Shown here: positions 10,213 through 22,305 of the stretch, in pieces | How positions within the stretch are numbered: position 1 is the stretch's first letter | How the letters are laid out: each line of letters begins with the position of its first letter | DNA from: Periplaneta americana | Taxonomy: Eukaryota > Arthropoda > Insecta > Blattodea > Blattidae | Direction of reading: 5' to 3' | DNA length: 64,000 bases | Assembly (NCBI RefSeq): GCF_040183065.1 | Contig: NC_091132.1 | Span: 164,886,102 to 164,950,101, forward strand | Translations under genes and position numbers: made by a program | The notes under the pieces: model-generated | Seen by the model: the letters and a program-made list of their open reading frames with translations, nothing else | Database searches by the model: none | Told to the model about the DNA's origin: nothing

Positions 10213-11417
10213 TACTGGTGATAATAGAACATTTCCTTTAAAATAATACTTCTCAGCTGCTATATATTCCTGGTATGAGCTTCGGAATTTTGTTGTTAAC
10301 GATCATAAGTCCCTAAAAAGAGATTTTAGTAATTTCTTGTGTAATATTTCTTTTAAAAGAAGAACAGAAAAAAGCACAGAATTTACACAACATACGCATC
10401 TGTTAACACATGAATGCACAACCGTATGTTGGTTGACAAATCATTGCTTAAACTAACAAGAAGAAGCTACCTGTACTTGCAGTATATGGCATTGACGTCT
10501 GCCTACTGGTACTCTGACATATTTCCAGGACAAAAACTCAGAGATTGGACATAATGCTTCATTTGTAGCACGTGAAGAAAGAAAATTACTTTCTAGTGTC
10601 CACACTGAAGTCAAATCAAAATGTAAACAAATTATAGGATTAAGTCAAATGATAGAAGTCTCTGATAAATCCAGGAGCAAGATTGTCTTCTATTTAGAAA
10701 AATAATACGAGTAGATGAACTCATTGTGGAAGCAGTTCAATTCAGCAAGTAAAAACATATCGAACAATCAAAACATAAATAAGCAAATAAGAAAGAAAAA
10801 TAAACATTCACAACACAGACGTTCAGCCACAGAAATCCAGTCAATAAGATAGAGTTTCACGGAGCCAAATTCACAAATTCTAAATATTCGTTCCTCCTTA
10901 GATCAATTGTACACTTCGTAGGTGTAAATATTTTCAGTTTTTAATTAACACAACAGAAACAGATTAATGTATTATACGTGTGTTGTATTATTCTTTTTAT
11001 GCATGGCATCCACAGTACTATAACACACTGGAGCTGTAATGGTACACAGTAAGTCCAGAAGCCTAACGCAGGTCATAAAGAGATGAGGGTGTTGGCGGTT
11101 CTTTTGTCTATTCAGAGAGAGCTGCTTCGGTTGCAGCTCTAATGCAGTTTTATGAGATGGTGAAGTAAACCAGTTTTCTGCTGCCGACTACTCTATGTTG
11201 AGCGCCAGGAACTGCTGATCACAGATCCGAAAAGTACACTACAGATAAAATTCTCGTGCAGTTCAAGGCTCCTACAGATATTAAAATCTCGAATTGAAGG
11301 TGAATGAATTGGAAGTATAAATGAATAATGAACTAGATTACATAAAAGCAAGTTTTACATTTTTAATTTTACAGATCCATGTAAATGGTGGTTCTGCAAC
11401 TCTGCAATTCTTATTAT
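10213..11417. other. No gene recognised (10213-11417)
   Basis: AT-rich, with stops in all frames. No clear TIR, SINE head or coding motif was found. Confidence 0.4.
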
Positions 11418-11431
11418 AGATCCGCCCCTGA
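11418..11431 (-). repeat. hAT-like terminal sequence
   Basis: TAGATCCGCCCCTG is the complement of CAGGGGCGGATCTA, a common hAT terminus. No partner end was found to its left, so this is probably a truncated element. Confidence 0.35.
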
Positions 11432-11646
11432 TTCTCATCCTTCTTCATATGAACAGTATACTCACATCAAATCTTTCCGTTTGACTGGCCCACCTTTCTA
11501 TTAGAGTGAACATTTCCGTGGACAGTTACCATTCCTAGATTGTTTACTGTTCATATACCATTATTTATTTAGGAAGCTTGTGCCATTGAATGGACTTTTG
11601 AATATCATGTAAGAGAATTCTGATGAAATATGTAACAATGGACTGG

Positions 11647-11845
11647 CCGTAACTTTATTGCCACCAACTAATCCAACTGATGATAATATTGATGAAGATT
11701 CTTGTGATGAAAGAACCCCCAATATTGATAATGTCCCTGCTAGTCAGATAAATGCACCAACTATGGCCTTTTCATCAGGTGATATTGCAAATCCTAGGAT
11801 CGTTATATCAACATCTGCTGAACCCACATCAACAGAAACATTGTA
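11647..11845 (+). pseudogene. piggyBac-like transposase N-terminal fragment (tentative)
   Basis: A single ORF stretch reads VTLLPPTNPTDDNIDEDSCD followed by an Asn/Ser/Pro-rich low-complexity segment. piggyBac transposases often start with a Leu-Pro-Pro then Asp/Glu-Ser-Asp-Glu acidic block like this. No catalytic domain follows, and a stop comes at 11844-11846. The acidic block alone is weak evidence. Confidence 0.35.
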
Positions 11846-11904
11846 AAAATAGTAAATGAAGTAGTAAGAGCACAAGCTGAACATACATGGAAGAAATGAT
11901 AAGG

Positions 11905-12146
11905 CATTTGCCTTTTGGCTGGGGGAAACCTCGGAAAAACCTCAACCAGGTAATCAAATCAAGGGGGGTAATCAAATCAAAGAGGCTGATGCCAAGGACT
12001 CGCCATAGACCATCCGGCTTCAGTCCCACGGCTGTGGAAAACCTCGGAAGAAATCGAAGACCAAAGGTGGAATCCAATCCAAGCCCGAACGCAGCTCCGG
12101 ATCAGCAGCCCAGCGAGTCTGCCAACTGAGCTACATCGATGGCTCT
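11905..12146 (-). mobile_element. tRNA-derived SINE, family B
   Basis: The minus strand starts AGCCATCGATGTAGCTCAGT, a tRNA-like 5' end with the A-box TAGCTCAGTTGG, followed by a degenerate B-box about 50 nt on. Its body differs from family A. The left boundary is approximate. Confidence 0.65.
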
Positions 12147-12159
12147 ACTAAAAGTATAC

Positions 12160-12720
12160 AATACATAGCCAATCAGATTATTAAATTTACAAACGCAAAC
12201 GATCATTCATCAGTGGAGCTATATGTATAATACAAAACAAGTTAATTAAATTTAAGGCATAAACAATTCAACCAGTTGTAATATACAGAAATTGATAATA
12301 CATATCATGCAAACTACTTCAAATTACAAACACAAACAATTGATCAATAGAGCTATATAGATTACTATTCAATTTAAAGCATATACAATTCATCGGCCAA
12401 AACTATAGACATATATACAATACAAAGTAGCATACTTTCATTAAGCTATTCAAATTTTTGCAATTAATATCAAGCAGATTAATTCAATTTATAATCATAA
12501 ACAATTCATCAGTTGAGCTATACAGACTACTATACAATTTACAGCATATATAATTCATGAATTGAGCTATACAGACTACCATTCAATGCTAGACAAAAAT
12601 ATACAATGCATAGTAAATAGATTAAGTCAATATAAAAACATATTTTAGTTGAGCTATATAAAATTATACATGTCATTTAAGTAGAATAATTCAATTCACA
12701 AGCATAAACAATTCATCAAT
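12160..12720. repeat. Degenerate tandem repeat next to a LINE 3' end
   Basis: The phrase AACAATTCATCAxTTGAGCT followed by ATAxAGACTAC recurs at least five times with drift. The block lies immediately 3' of the minus-strand LINE ORF, so it is likely that LINE's repetitive 3' UTR. Confidence 0.6.
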
Positions 12721-13315
12721 TTTGTAGAAGGTATGAGTACGTAGAAATTTGGTTAATTCTTTTCTGAACATTTTCTCGTGGTTCTTCAAATCTTTAAGAT
12801 AATTAGGCAGTGCATTGAAGACTGTTATACATGAATAGCGAACTCCTTTTTTAAAACAGCTTAGACTAACAGAGGGTAGATGAAGATCTAATTTATGTAT
12901 TAAAATGATGAATGTCTCGATTAGTACTGAATTTATCTTGGTTCTTAATATACAGCATCATTAGAGAAAGAATGTATTCACAAGGTAAAGTCAAGATTTC
13001 TAAGTTTCGGAAAATATTTTTACGTGATGTCCTTTTATGCACACCGGCCATTATTTTTATAGCTTTCTTTTGTAAAACAAAAACGTGTTTAGCTTCAGAC
13101 GTGTTACCCCAGAATATTAATCCATATTTCATTACAGAGTGAAAATATGCAAAGTATGACATTTTAAGTAAGTTTATATCACCAATAGTAGATAAGGATC
13201 TTAATGCATGACAGGCAGAGCTCAATTTACGAGTAATATATTCTATATGCGTTTTTCAGTTCAAGTGATTATCCAATTCTAAACCAAGAAACTTTGTGCT
13301 TATAGATTCTTTGAG
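12720..13315 (-). mobile_element. LINE fragment, RT C-terminal region
   Basis: The minus-strand ORF (12893-13225) reads KMSYFAYFHSVMKYGLIFWG then KKAIKIMAGV and LPCEYILSLMMLYIKN. These are the conserved post-palm blocks of an abundant arthropod non-LTR family (Jockey/CR1-like). Recognisable sequence continues 3' to about 12720 in another frame. It is 5'-truncated and has no endonuclease or catalytic palm. Confidence 0.8.
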
Positions 13316-13326
13316 ATGTGTAGATG

Positions 13327-13332
<6 letters not shown>

Positions 13333-13376
<44 letters not shown>
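13333..13376. repeat. (TA)n microsatellite at the edge of duplication copy 1
   Basis: About 22 TA units. Homology with copy 2 begins only a few bases to the right. Confidence 0.9.
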
Positions 13377-13379
<3 letters not shown>

Positions 13380-14896
13380 AGAATTGAAATGTGCTGTGGA
13401 TGTGATAAAAGTATTGAAAATTGGTTTATAGCGCCACATTGACAGTGATAAAAGTGTGCCTTAAACGTTCATTGGCTGATGGATACCGGTACTCTGTATT
13501 GACCGATTTTTTTTAAACAGTTTACTAGGGCACCGACTATTTCGCATCTTCGAAGTTGTTATAAGTATAATATTAATGTGAGTTACTTACAATGCTGCAC
13601 ATTTTCCCTTTGCAAGAAGGAGCATGATACGAGAATTAAACAGTGATAGAATTAGATTGGCGAGAATTAAAAAAAAAAAAAAGGAAATTATACTGTAACC
13701 CATGAACGAAAAATCCAGTACAAACGGCGCAGATTTTAGCATCCCTGATAAATGAGAAATTACAGTCCTCTTCTCATAGTTATTTCCTGTTGGCAAGCCC
13801 GATTCTGATATTGACTTAATTAGTAATGCAGAAGTCTTTGTGATTATTTTGGAAGTGAACATCGTTGTATTTATAAGTAATTTGTGATATTAGTGCATTC
13901 TGAAGGATTGTGTATATTCTCTACATTGGTATTTATTTGTTATGGAACATACCATTATTGATGCCCGCTATTCAGTGCTGTGACACAGTACAAATAAGTA
14001 TAATACAATTTTTGTCATTCTTGGTTCCTTTACGAGACAGACAATTGTTTTATATGAAACACTTCATAGCGTATTTCGAAAAAGCTATTGAATTAATTCC
14101 CAACGTGCGCAGTCAGTTTAAGAGACCAATGTATTGTGATAATTATTGGTTGAAAGTATTTTAGTTTTGTCCTTAAAATGTGCACAAATTTGATCCGACA
14201 AATTTAAATTTCTTTTTGCAAAGGAATTTTAAAACGTAATGCAGTATGACAAGTTTATAAAGTTTGTTGCATGAATAGAGATAAATATACGGGTTTAAGC
14301 CCAGGTACCCTGGATAGCTGGCGTGTTCGAAACGACGGATGAGAAAACGAGAAATATAAGCGCAACACACACAATTTATTTTAAAGACGTCTCGGGAAAT
14401 TTGATTTCTTGTGTGTGAGTTTACCAGTTACCAGTGGGAGCGAACTATTTCTAATTTCCTGAAGAAAATGCTTCCAGTAGGACAAACGGAGTTTTTTTTC
14501 TTATTATTAAGTTGATTTGTATATCGTAAAAAAAACTTTTATTAATTCCTGTGTTCACAGAATATTTAATTAAAATTAAATCAGAAGAGTTTGAAATTAT
14601 TATTTTTAACTTCGTTTTACCAAAAATATCATATCGTGTTTTTACTTTTGTCTGCGGAGTTTTAAATGTTTTAAATATTTTTAACATGAAATAATCATTA
14701 TTATTTTCGTTCTCCAGAATATTCAGATGAAATGAGAGTGTAGAAATATTTCTTAATCTCTTAATTTCATTTTGAAATAAGCGTATCTTATTGTCTATAT
14801 TCTCTGAACATTTAATTAAGATTAAGTTGCATTTTAATTTTCCAAGTTTGTGTTAACATGGCATGAGCTGTGTTCATTCTCCATTCTTTGAGATTA

Positions 14897-15285
14897 AACT
14901 CAAAAAATTAAACAGTAGCTCAAATATATTTTTTCTTATGTGAATAGAAACTATATAGCCTACATAGTACAATGACTTTCTACAACCCTACTTAGAACTA
15001 GCCATGTGAAGGGGCTATTCAGGAGCACACAACCTGATGTGCACTTGCTACGGGGTATATTATCAGAGAATGTTTTATAATTTGAATTTTTTTTAACTCA
15101 AAAAAATTAAACGGTAGCTCATATGTATTTTTTCTTATGTGAATAGAAACTATATAGCCTACATAGTACAATGACTTTCTACAACCCTACTCAGAACTAG
15201 CCATGTGAAGGGGCTGTTCAGGAGCACAACCTGATGTGCACTCGCTACGGGGTATATTATCTGAGAATGTTTTATAATTTGAATG
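14897..15285. repeat. Tandem duplication of ~198 bp, copy 1 only
   Basis: The segment starting AACTCAAAAAATTAAACxGT occurs at 14897 and again at 15095. Both units include TAGCCATGTGAAGGGGCT and CTACGGGGTATATTATC. Copy 2 has a single unit (about 53130-53320). Confidence 0.85.
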
Positions 15286-16049
15286 TGTACTCTCATCAGA
15301 CTGATTCCAGTGTAATAAGTTTAAATGTTTCAGGAAAATGAATGGCATTCATTGTTATTTAGTTTTTCACATAATTTGGACTAATTTACTTGCCACCAGT
15401 GCTGTCATGGAGGCCATATGTTACCATACGTCGTATGAGAACCTACAATTTTTTTAATTGAATGGGAAAAAGAAAATTTTGTCTGTACAGAGCAATCTGA
15501 CATATGGGTAGCTAAGTTTAGTGCGCGAAGATCTGTACAAATCTTAGATCATCTCTTGCTGTTCCCAATGTATTTTGTTTGATGTTCATAAACAAAAATT
15601 GGCCACCTCTGCAGCACTGGAATCCAGAATTATATATAATAGTGGTTTAAAAACAAGAAGTGCTGCAAATATACCTATACTCCAAGATTCATCGACACAA
15701 GTGTGCATCTACGGTAGTGTTACATGGCGTATTCTTTAAATCAAGCTTGTTGTACAATTAAAATGTAAAGCAAAACAATTTCTTGACTTGTTTGATATAA
15801 AAAAGCATTAAATGTCAGTCGGAGAGATAAAGAGAGGAGAGTAAAATATATTTCAAGGTAGAAAACAAGGGGTGGGGTGTATGGCCAAGAGAAAAATTAC
15901 CACGAGAGCACTGGTTGCCATGATGCACTACCACTATCTCAGTACTACAGCTCAACTAATATTATGACTAGTAACTATAAGTGGTAATGAAAAGCTGGTG
16001 TATTATATGAGAGAACTATATGATATGTAAGCAGTTGTATCCCAACTTG

Positions 16050-16140
16050 TTCTGTTAACTCAGTGGTTATGGTCATGGAGGGATAAAAGAACATCACATT
16101 CGTAGGGGTTCGAATACTGGCCAGATCAAAAATAACTGTA
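16050..16140 (+). repeat. tRNA-like SINE head or tRNA pseudogene
   Basis: An A-box-like TTAACTCAGTGGTTATGG and a B-box-like GGGGTTCGAATACTGG are spaced as in a tRNA. It is shared with copy 2 (54108-54190), so it predates the duplication. The acceptor stem does not pair cleanly, so it is not a working tRNA. Confidence 0.5.
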
Positions 16141-16310
16141 AATTGTAAAATAGAATATGTTAGAACAAGAAGAAGAAGGTAACTTAGAAAGTAATAGCGA
16201 GAAAAAATAGATCTAGAAAATTAAGAAAACTTTATTTTCTACTAATAAAGATGATTTAGGACGTATTTTTTTTTACACTTTGAAACCTCCAATTTTCACA
16301 ATAGCCCAGG

Positions 16311-17642
16311 GCCATTTTCCACAAAAGCACGGTCTAATACTTTGTTAGTTATTAGTAAAAGTTATTGAATAGTAAGTTATTGTAACTTTCTGTTTCACAA
16401 AATAATATACAACTGTTGTATAGTGTTAGTGACGTCATAAAAGTGTATGGCCAAAGAACAGCGGTTTGCCACATGACGTCATACTTTGAATTAGTTATGT
16501 TCACCTCCTTGGTAATAAATTCGTATTTCAGGATGCAAGGAAAGGTTTATCATTATTCTTATAATATTTGTCTGATTTATTTTATGAGGAATAATGAGAA
16601 TTTAAGTATTCTATCATATATTTTTCAATATTTAAACGTGATTTTTCACTCTAAGTTCGCTGTCGTAATTTTCCGTAAGTAATTGCAATGTGCAATTAGT
16701 TAAAATTGCAATCTGGAGATGGTACAAGTATCCATATCCCATATTTGTTTGTTATTGAACTAAATTATTTATTTTTAAGGATTTAGTAACAAGGAAAGAC
16801 ATTGTGTTCGGTACATTTAACTTATTTTGGGAGCAATGATAGGTAGCGAAAACCGGTTACGAGAGCCAGCTATAATGGCTGGGGGAATCATCGTGCTAAC
16901 CACACGATACTTAATTTCTGGTTGGATGATCGTCCACTTCTGCTTCGGCATATGGATGTGAGGCTGTCGGTCATGGTCCTTCATGGGCTGTCGTGCCTCG
17001 GGTTATTACATTCAAACTCAGGTAAAAGAAATACACAATAAGGAGTTGTACTCAAATTGTATGTCATGGTGTAGCTGTTATCACAGAGTACAATATTATC
17101 TAACTCTGAAAACTTTGAAATTGCATGCATATCTGCTATGCTATGATATTGGCTACCATTAATGAATCAGTGAAGTGTATTTACAAACTGATGCTTAGGT
17201 TACTTCGATTGGTTGTATGTTGTAATCTATACCTAATGTTAGTGAAGGGTTCTTTCTGCTTCAACTCCACTTAACCTAAAACGTGCATTATACTGAAGAA
17301 CATTTATTCCTCTTTTGATATACACGAATTTTCTCACTTTTACTACCATTAGACTACATATTTCAGTCAACTAGTTCCTTGAGTTACACAAAAAGTTCAC
17401 TGGTATTTAAAGTTATTAGCATTCCTACAGTTGTAGGTAAATCTGTACAAATTACAACGCTTGACTAATACTAATATTTAGGTGATACAGAACAATGAAA
17501 AGTCGCTTGTACTGTTTTAACTATGGAGTAATTAAGTACAAAAGTACACGAAAACCTTTGTAGAACACAATTCTATGAATAACTATTAGTTACAACAGAA
17601 TATACTTGTAATATATTAGACGATACTTTTGTGGAATAGGGC
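16311..17642. mobile_element. Candidate TIR element, copy 1 only (~1.3 kb)
   Basis: The left GGGCCATTTTCCACAAAAGC and the right end, read on the other strand as GGGCCCTATTCCACAAAAGT, are inverted repeats of about 30 bp that continue weakly inward. No clear target duplication was found. The inside has no transposase but includes another dispersed repeat at 16845-17010. The superfamily is unknown. Confidence 0.5.
16845..17010 (+). repeat. Dispersed insect repeat
   Basis: The stretch from CCAGCTATAATGGCTGGG through GTGCTAACCACACGATAC to GATCGTCCACTTCTGCTTCG resembles a short interspersed sequence I have seen in several insect genomes. The class (SINE or LINE tail) is not certain. Confidence 0.45.
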
Positions 17643-18069
17643 CCACGTAGCTGAGATAAAATGCATTATATCCTATATCCCTGGCAAATATTCTGTTGTG
17701 TGTTGAGGATACACGGACAGAAGGTCTACAGAAAATATGTCCAATGACATTATGTCTACTTTTTTGCGTAGCTCTATAATATAATAGTAGCTCTACAGCA
17801 ACTTATCTACATGAAGTAGGTCTACTCTGTATTTTAGTCTACCTGAAAAAATGTCTAAAAATGAAAAAGCCTACTAGAAAAAGTCTACTAATGAATTAAT
17901 TGTTATATAACACTTATTTAATTATGTTACTGAAGTTTTAAGGAACAAATTTATAGCACTTTATTAAGGAGAAATAACAGAAATTTATAATTACATCCCA
18001 TCTTCATTCCCATGTATAGGTTGACGTAATTCCAACCTATAGCTTAGACTCCTCAGATAAATTTTCACT

Positions 18070-18640
18070 TCACCCCTGTCTTCACGTGCTTGATAATTGT
18101 CCACCATTCTTTCTACTTGCTGTTGATTTATTTGGTATGACTTCTTTATTGGGTGTTTACATTTCCGTGGCCAGCCAAAATTTGAGTGAGAAGAATTTCA
18201 TTGTCTCTTTGATCTTCCCTGATGTGATGGAGGAACTTCCAAATTCACGCATGGTGCGTCACAAGCATTTTGTGAAATTTACAGTGCCATCCCTCGATAA
18301 TATTGATCGTGCATTGTGGTCTATCTTGCACTTAATCATATACATTTCACACATTTGTTGGATAGCGTGATGGTACCGCTTGGCATCTTGCGCCCCTTGG
18401 TGTCCCTCTAACATAGATTTTTTCAGTGTAACTGGCTGTTGGTTCAACTCCAGCACATACATCCTCATGTAATAAACCAAACACTTCTTCTACGTCGTCT
18501 GAGTCAATGAACGGCATAGCAATGAGCTTCCTAATTTCATTTCGAACTGTTAAATCATCATCGTTACGGTAGGCTTCTTTAAGTCCTTCGTTTACAACTC
18601 TCTTCCAAATCGACTGGCCGAAGTGGAAGAGGCAGCCTTG
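18070..18640 (-). pseudogene. MULE (Mutator-like) transposase fragment
   Basis: The minus strand, read through frame breaks, gives FGQSIWKRVVNEGLKEAYRN, RKLIAMPFI, then NIIEGWHCKFHKMLV and IWKFLHHIREDQ. These are the post-catalytic blocks of MULE-type transposases (C/H-FCQALWRKVQ..., 'N-S-EGWH' and 'W-FL--L'). The catalytic N-terminal half is missing. It lies in the block absent from copy 2. Confidence 0.7.
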
Positions 18641-18859
18641 ATCACAGTTCTTGGAGAAGCTCTATTTAATACAATTAAAGTTACAATTACAATATAATGT
18701 AAGTAGCAAACACTATCTGGTTGATAAAGACTAATCAGTATTTTGTAGAAGTTAAAAACAAGCAAGGAAGTAGTTGCTGAATTAGACATTAAAACTAGAA
18801 TAATTGTGTAGAGATGAAATTATTGGAGATTGAATTAGTTTATGCTACAATAAGATTTA

Positions 18860-19265
18860 TTTACTTATTTATTTTAATTTAATTAATTTATTTCATTTAT
18901 TATTTTAATTTAATTAATTAATTTATTTAATTTTATTTTATATATATATATATATATTTATTTTATTTATTTAATTAATTAATTGATTTATTTACTTAGT
19001 TACTTATTTAGTTATTTATTTATTTTATTTTACTAATTTATTTATTTATTTAATTCGTTAATTTAAATTCATTTATTTATTTAATTTAATTAATTTAATT
19101 ATTTAATTTTATTTCATTTATATATTTATTTTATTTATTTAATTAATTTATTTATTTACTTAGTAATTTATTTATTTTAATCTATTTATTTATTTATTTA
19201 TTTAATTCGTTTATTTAAATTTATTTATGTATTTAATTAATTAATTTATTTATTTAATTTTATTT
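18860..19265. repeat. TTTA/TTAA-rich low-complexity block
   Basis: About 400 bp of imperfect TTTA and TTAA units, present only in copy 1. Confidence 0.9.
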
Positions 19266-19269
19266 ATAT

Positions 19270-19810
19270 AAGGCAAATCACAATCACAAGTGCTATGGAA
19301 TTCTTTGATGCTGCACTGGCAGTGTCTGAGAAAATCAAAGTTATTTTTGTACCAAATGAGAAAATAGATTTATGCAGACAGCAGAAGCAACATGATTGGT
19401 CGAAGACTAACTGTCCCCATTCCTGGTCTTAAGAATTTCCACTATTTTCTACATGATTCTACAAGAAATGTGTTCCAAGCTTGTGAAATCAATACTGAAG
19501 AATACCAGAGACTATTTAAGGATATGTACGTCTTTCGCCACCAGATACAGAACAGAATATAGGCTTGAATACCATATTTAAAAGAAATGATTTTGTTGTT
19601 GTAATTAATGAAAATAATGAATTTTATGAGATTGTGACTGATATCAATGGGAATGGAGAGTTCCGTGTACGGGTTATGCATCCAGCCGGATGTGGATGGG
19701 TATGGCCACAAATGGAAGATGAAATATGGTACTCACCTGATGACATTGTTAGAAAGATAATTGCACCTGTACCTGGCAATACAAGAGGACTCTTTTCATT
19801 TTCAATTTAA
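19270..19810 (+). pseudogene. Transposon-derived ORF fragment, family not identified
   Basis: An upstream frame reads SAMEFFDAALAVSEKIKVIF. The next ORF (19565-19810) reads FKRNDFVVVINENNEFYEIV, then GCGWVWPQMEDEIWYSPDDI and ends NTRGLFSFSI. This SH3-like tail with W-WP-ED---Y---DI resembles C-terminal tails of uncharacterised transposon proteins in many invertebrates. Frame breaks separate the pieces. It is absent from copy 2. Confidence 0.5.
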
Positions 19811-20699
19811 ATATTCATTTGTTACGTCCGTTACAATCGTTGAGTTACGTCCGTTACGCTTATATTTCTTTGAAGAATGCCAAGGTAATCAGAGTGGTAT
19901 ACTTTTAAAATAGTACCACCATAACATGTATGATGTCTACTTTAAAGTAAAAAAAAATTGGAATAAATATCTGCTGTACTTTCAGAGAAATCAGACACTT
20001 CATTTAGTGTAGAAATTACCTTGTCCTTTCTTTGTTACATCCGTTACGTTTCAACTATAAATTATTATATAAAGACAACAATGGTTAGGTTCATTCACAC
20101 TTCATACATTGATGCACTGGTATTAGATACATCTGTGGTAAAATTTGTTTTTATAGATGTGTATTAAGTTTAACGGTGTGGCAAATAGATCCCTCGTCTG
20201 GTAGCTCGGCAAGAACAAAAATGGCGAACTATACTACCTACCTAGACTTTATAGAGCCTGGACTTCCTAAGACGTAAGCAAAGAGGAGGAGTCAGGCCGG
20301 GAATAACAGCATCGCGACTATAGTCACGGATTAATAACAATAATATAATAACTTACGAGGGACTAGACCTACGTTAAGTCAGCAATATTAACAGAATAAG
20401 GAGTGAGTTAGTAATGATAAATAATTGATATGAAATAACTTAAGAAAGAAGACGAAAAATTCAATCTGTAAACCAGTTAAGACCTATTTATTAGCAAAAT
20501 ACTTATAGAGTGTTTTGAAAGTTACCGGTATTTATTTCTTTCAAGAGTGTAGTTCTATCCTGAAAGATGTCAATATTGCTCAATTTATTATAGGAGGAAC
20601 AGATTCTAAGAAGTTGGAGAGTAATTGTAACAACATGTCCTAGCATAGTTTATATTAAATGTTTTACTTGGTACATGTATTGCTATCCTAGACAGTAGA

Positions 20700-21235
20700 T
20701 GACTATTTACAGAACTAGTTAATAAATTATGAAGGCATTTTATATCAATATTATTTCTTCTGTGTTGCAAACTTTCAAAATTAAAGAGAGACAAAATAGA
20801 TAAGTACAAAATACTACTTTCATTATTTCAGAAGGGATAGTAGCCAATTGATTTAACAAACAAAAATCTAATGACTCTGTTTTGAACACTCTCAATTTTG
20901 TTAATGTATTTAATTTGATAGGGGTTCCATACAGTACTGCAATATTCAAGTTTTGATATAACTAATGAAAAAAACAGAATTTTTAAATTATCTTGAGAAG
21001 AGAATTTTGTGAGAGATAAATCCTAGAAGTTTAAGAGACTGAGACACAAGTTCAAGTATATGGCCTAAATCTTTTACCGTGTCAGTCATTTCCAATAATT
21101 TTCCACCCATTGAGTATCTGTAAGTAACATAAATTTTTTTCCTAGCATATATCACATAATGACATTTATTTAAGTTGAAATATAGTTTATTCTTCAGTGA
21201 CCACTTCTATAACTCGTTTAGATCTCTCTGAAGGA
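20700..21235 (-). mobile_element. LINE fragment in copy 1
   Basis: The minus strand carries the broken segment with VLYGTPIKLNTLTKLRVFKT and SLILKVCN. The better copy at 56590-57115 shows VKDLGIRF, FSSHI and FIYRHTTKFSS, non-LTR reverse-transcriptase thumb motifs. Both duplication copies share it. Confidence 0.7.
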
Positions 21236-21528
21236 AGTGACCGTCATTAGGTGTCATAGATAATTGTTTACGAGAAGGCGTGTCTAAACTAGTCTTAGTT
21301 ACTGGGCAAGTGTCTAGTAAGTTAGTGTGCGATGCGCATTTGAGATTATTTTGACAGTCCCTGATACTAGCACGTAGCGAATTGAGGGATCTTTGCAGGG
21401 AATTGTGAAAGAAAATTGAGTACGAGGTAATGAATGCGATGTGAATTACTTCCTAGCATCTTGTTATAACTGTTTCTCAACAGCACAGTTTCTGTAATCA
21501 CTGACAGTTACATAACCTTTTATTTCAG

Positions 21529-21629
21529 TTGTAATGGATGTGATCAAAATGGAACCTGCACTTGATCTGCTGGGCTTACAACTACATGATAACACATACG
21601 AAATGGAAGGAAATGATCCTTTATCTGAG
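21529..21629 (+). CDS. Zinc-finger gene B, exon 1
   Basis: The acceptor TTTATTTCAG is followed by five leader bases and ATG at 21534. The exon encodes 32 residues (start MDVIKMEPALDLLG, end NDPLSE) and the donor GTAAAG follows at 21630, phase 0. It joins in frame to either exon 2. The acceptor before the ATG implies an upstream non-coding exon, not located. The acidic leader with an IKMEP motif is typical of insect multi-exon zinc-finger proteins; a role in transcription control is inferred from the fingers. Confidence 0.8.
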
Positions 21630-21714
21630 GTAAAGTGAAATATCTTACTATGTGTTTTGTTTATATGTTTCTGTAACAGTGACAGAAAAGCACTCATTTC
21701 TACATTTCACACTT

Positions 21715-22305
21715 TATGTCCTTACTTACTTATGGCTTTTAAGGAACCCAGAGGTTCATTACCTCCTCACATAACTCCGCCTTCGGTCCCTATCCTGAGC
21801 AAGATTAATCTGTCCCTACCACCTTCCTCATATCTGTTTGAATATTACCCTCCCGTCTACGTGTCGGTCTCCCAAAAGTTCTTATTCCTTCTAACACTCT
21901 ATATGATATTTGAATTCGCTCATACGTGCTACATGCCCTGCCCATCTCAAACGTCTGGATTTAATGTTGCTTATTATGTCAGGTGAAGAATACAACGCAT
22001 ACAGTTCTGCGTTGTGTAACTTCCTCCATTCTCCTGTAACTTCATCCCTCTTAGCCCCAAATATATTCCAAAGAACCTTATTCTCAAACACCCTTAATCT
22101 CTGTTCCTCAAAGTGAGAATCCAAGTTTCACAACCATTCAAAACAACCGGGAGTATAACTGTTGTATAAATTCTAACTTTCACATTTTTTGACAGCAGAC
22201 TAGATGACAAAAGCTTCTCAACCGAATAATAACAGCCATTTCCCATATTTATTCTGCGTTTAATTTCCTCCCAAGTGACATTTATATTTGACACTTTATA
22301 TCCAG
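21715..22305 (-). mobile_element. LINE fragment in intron 1 of gene B
   Basis: Minus-strand pieces read ILPVVLNGCETWILTLRNRD, then RLRVFENKVLWNIFGAKRDE and RRLRWAGHVARM. These are the C-terminal blocks of the common arthropod endonuclease-reverse transcriptase family. The same insertion is at 57630-58240 in copy 2. Confidence 0.85.

Noticed and set aside
11187-11300. Second hAT terminus to pair with 11418-11431
   Set aside because: CAGATCCGAAAAG near 11223 shares a few bases with a hAT end but lacks the CAGGGGC tip and target duplication.
13910-14164. 84-codon ORF, with an 88-codon counterpart at 51883-52149
   Set aside because: It is shared only because the region is duplicated. Several of the differences I noticed change the amino acid, and I recognise no domain.
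16050-16140. Functional tRNA gene
   Set aside because: The promoter boxes fit, but the acceptor stem does not pair, and the same sequence lies in both duplication copies within repeat-like DNA.
18860-19265. Centromeric or origin-type AT array
   Set aside because: It is simple TTTA/TTAA low complexity without a higher-order unit.
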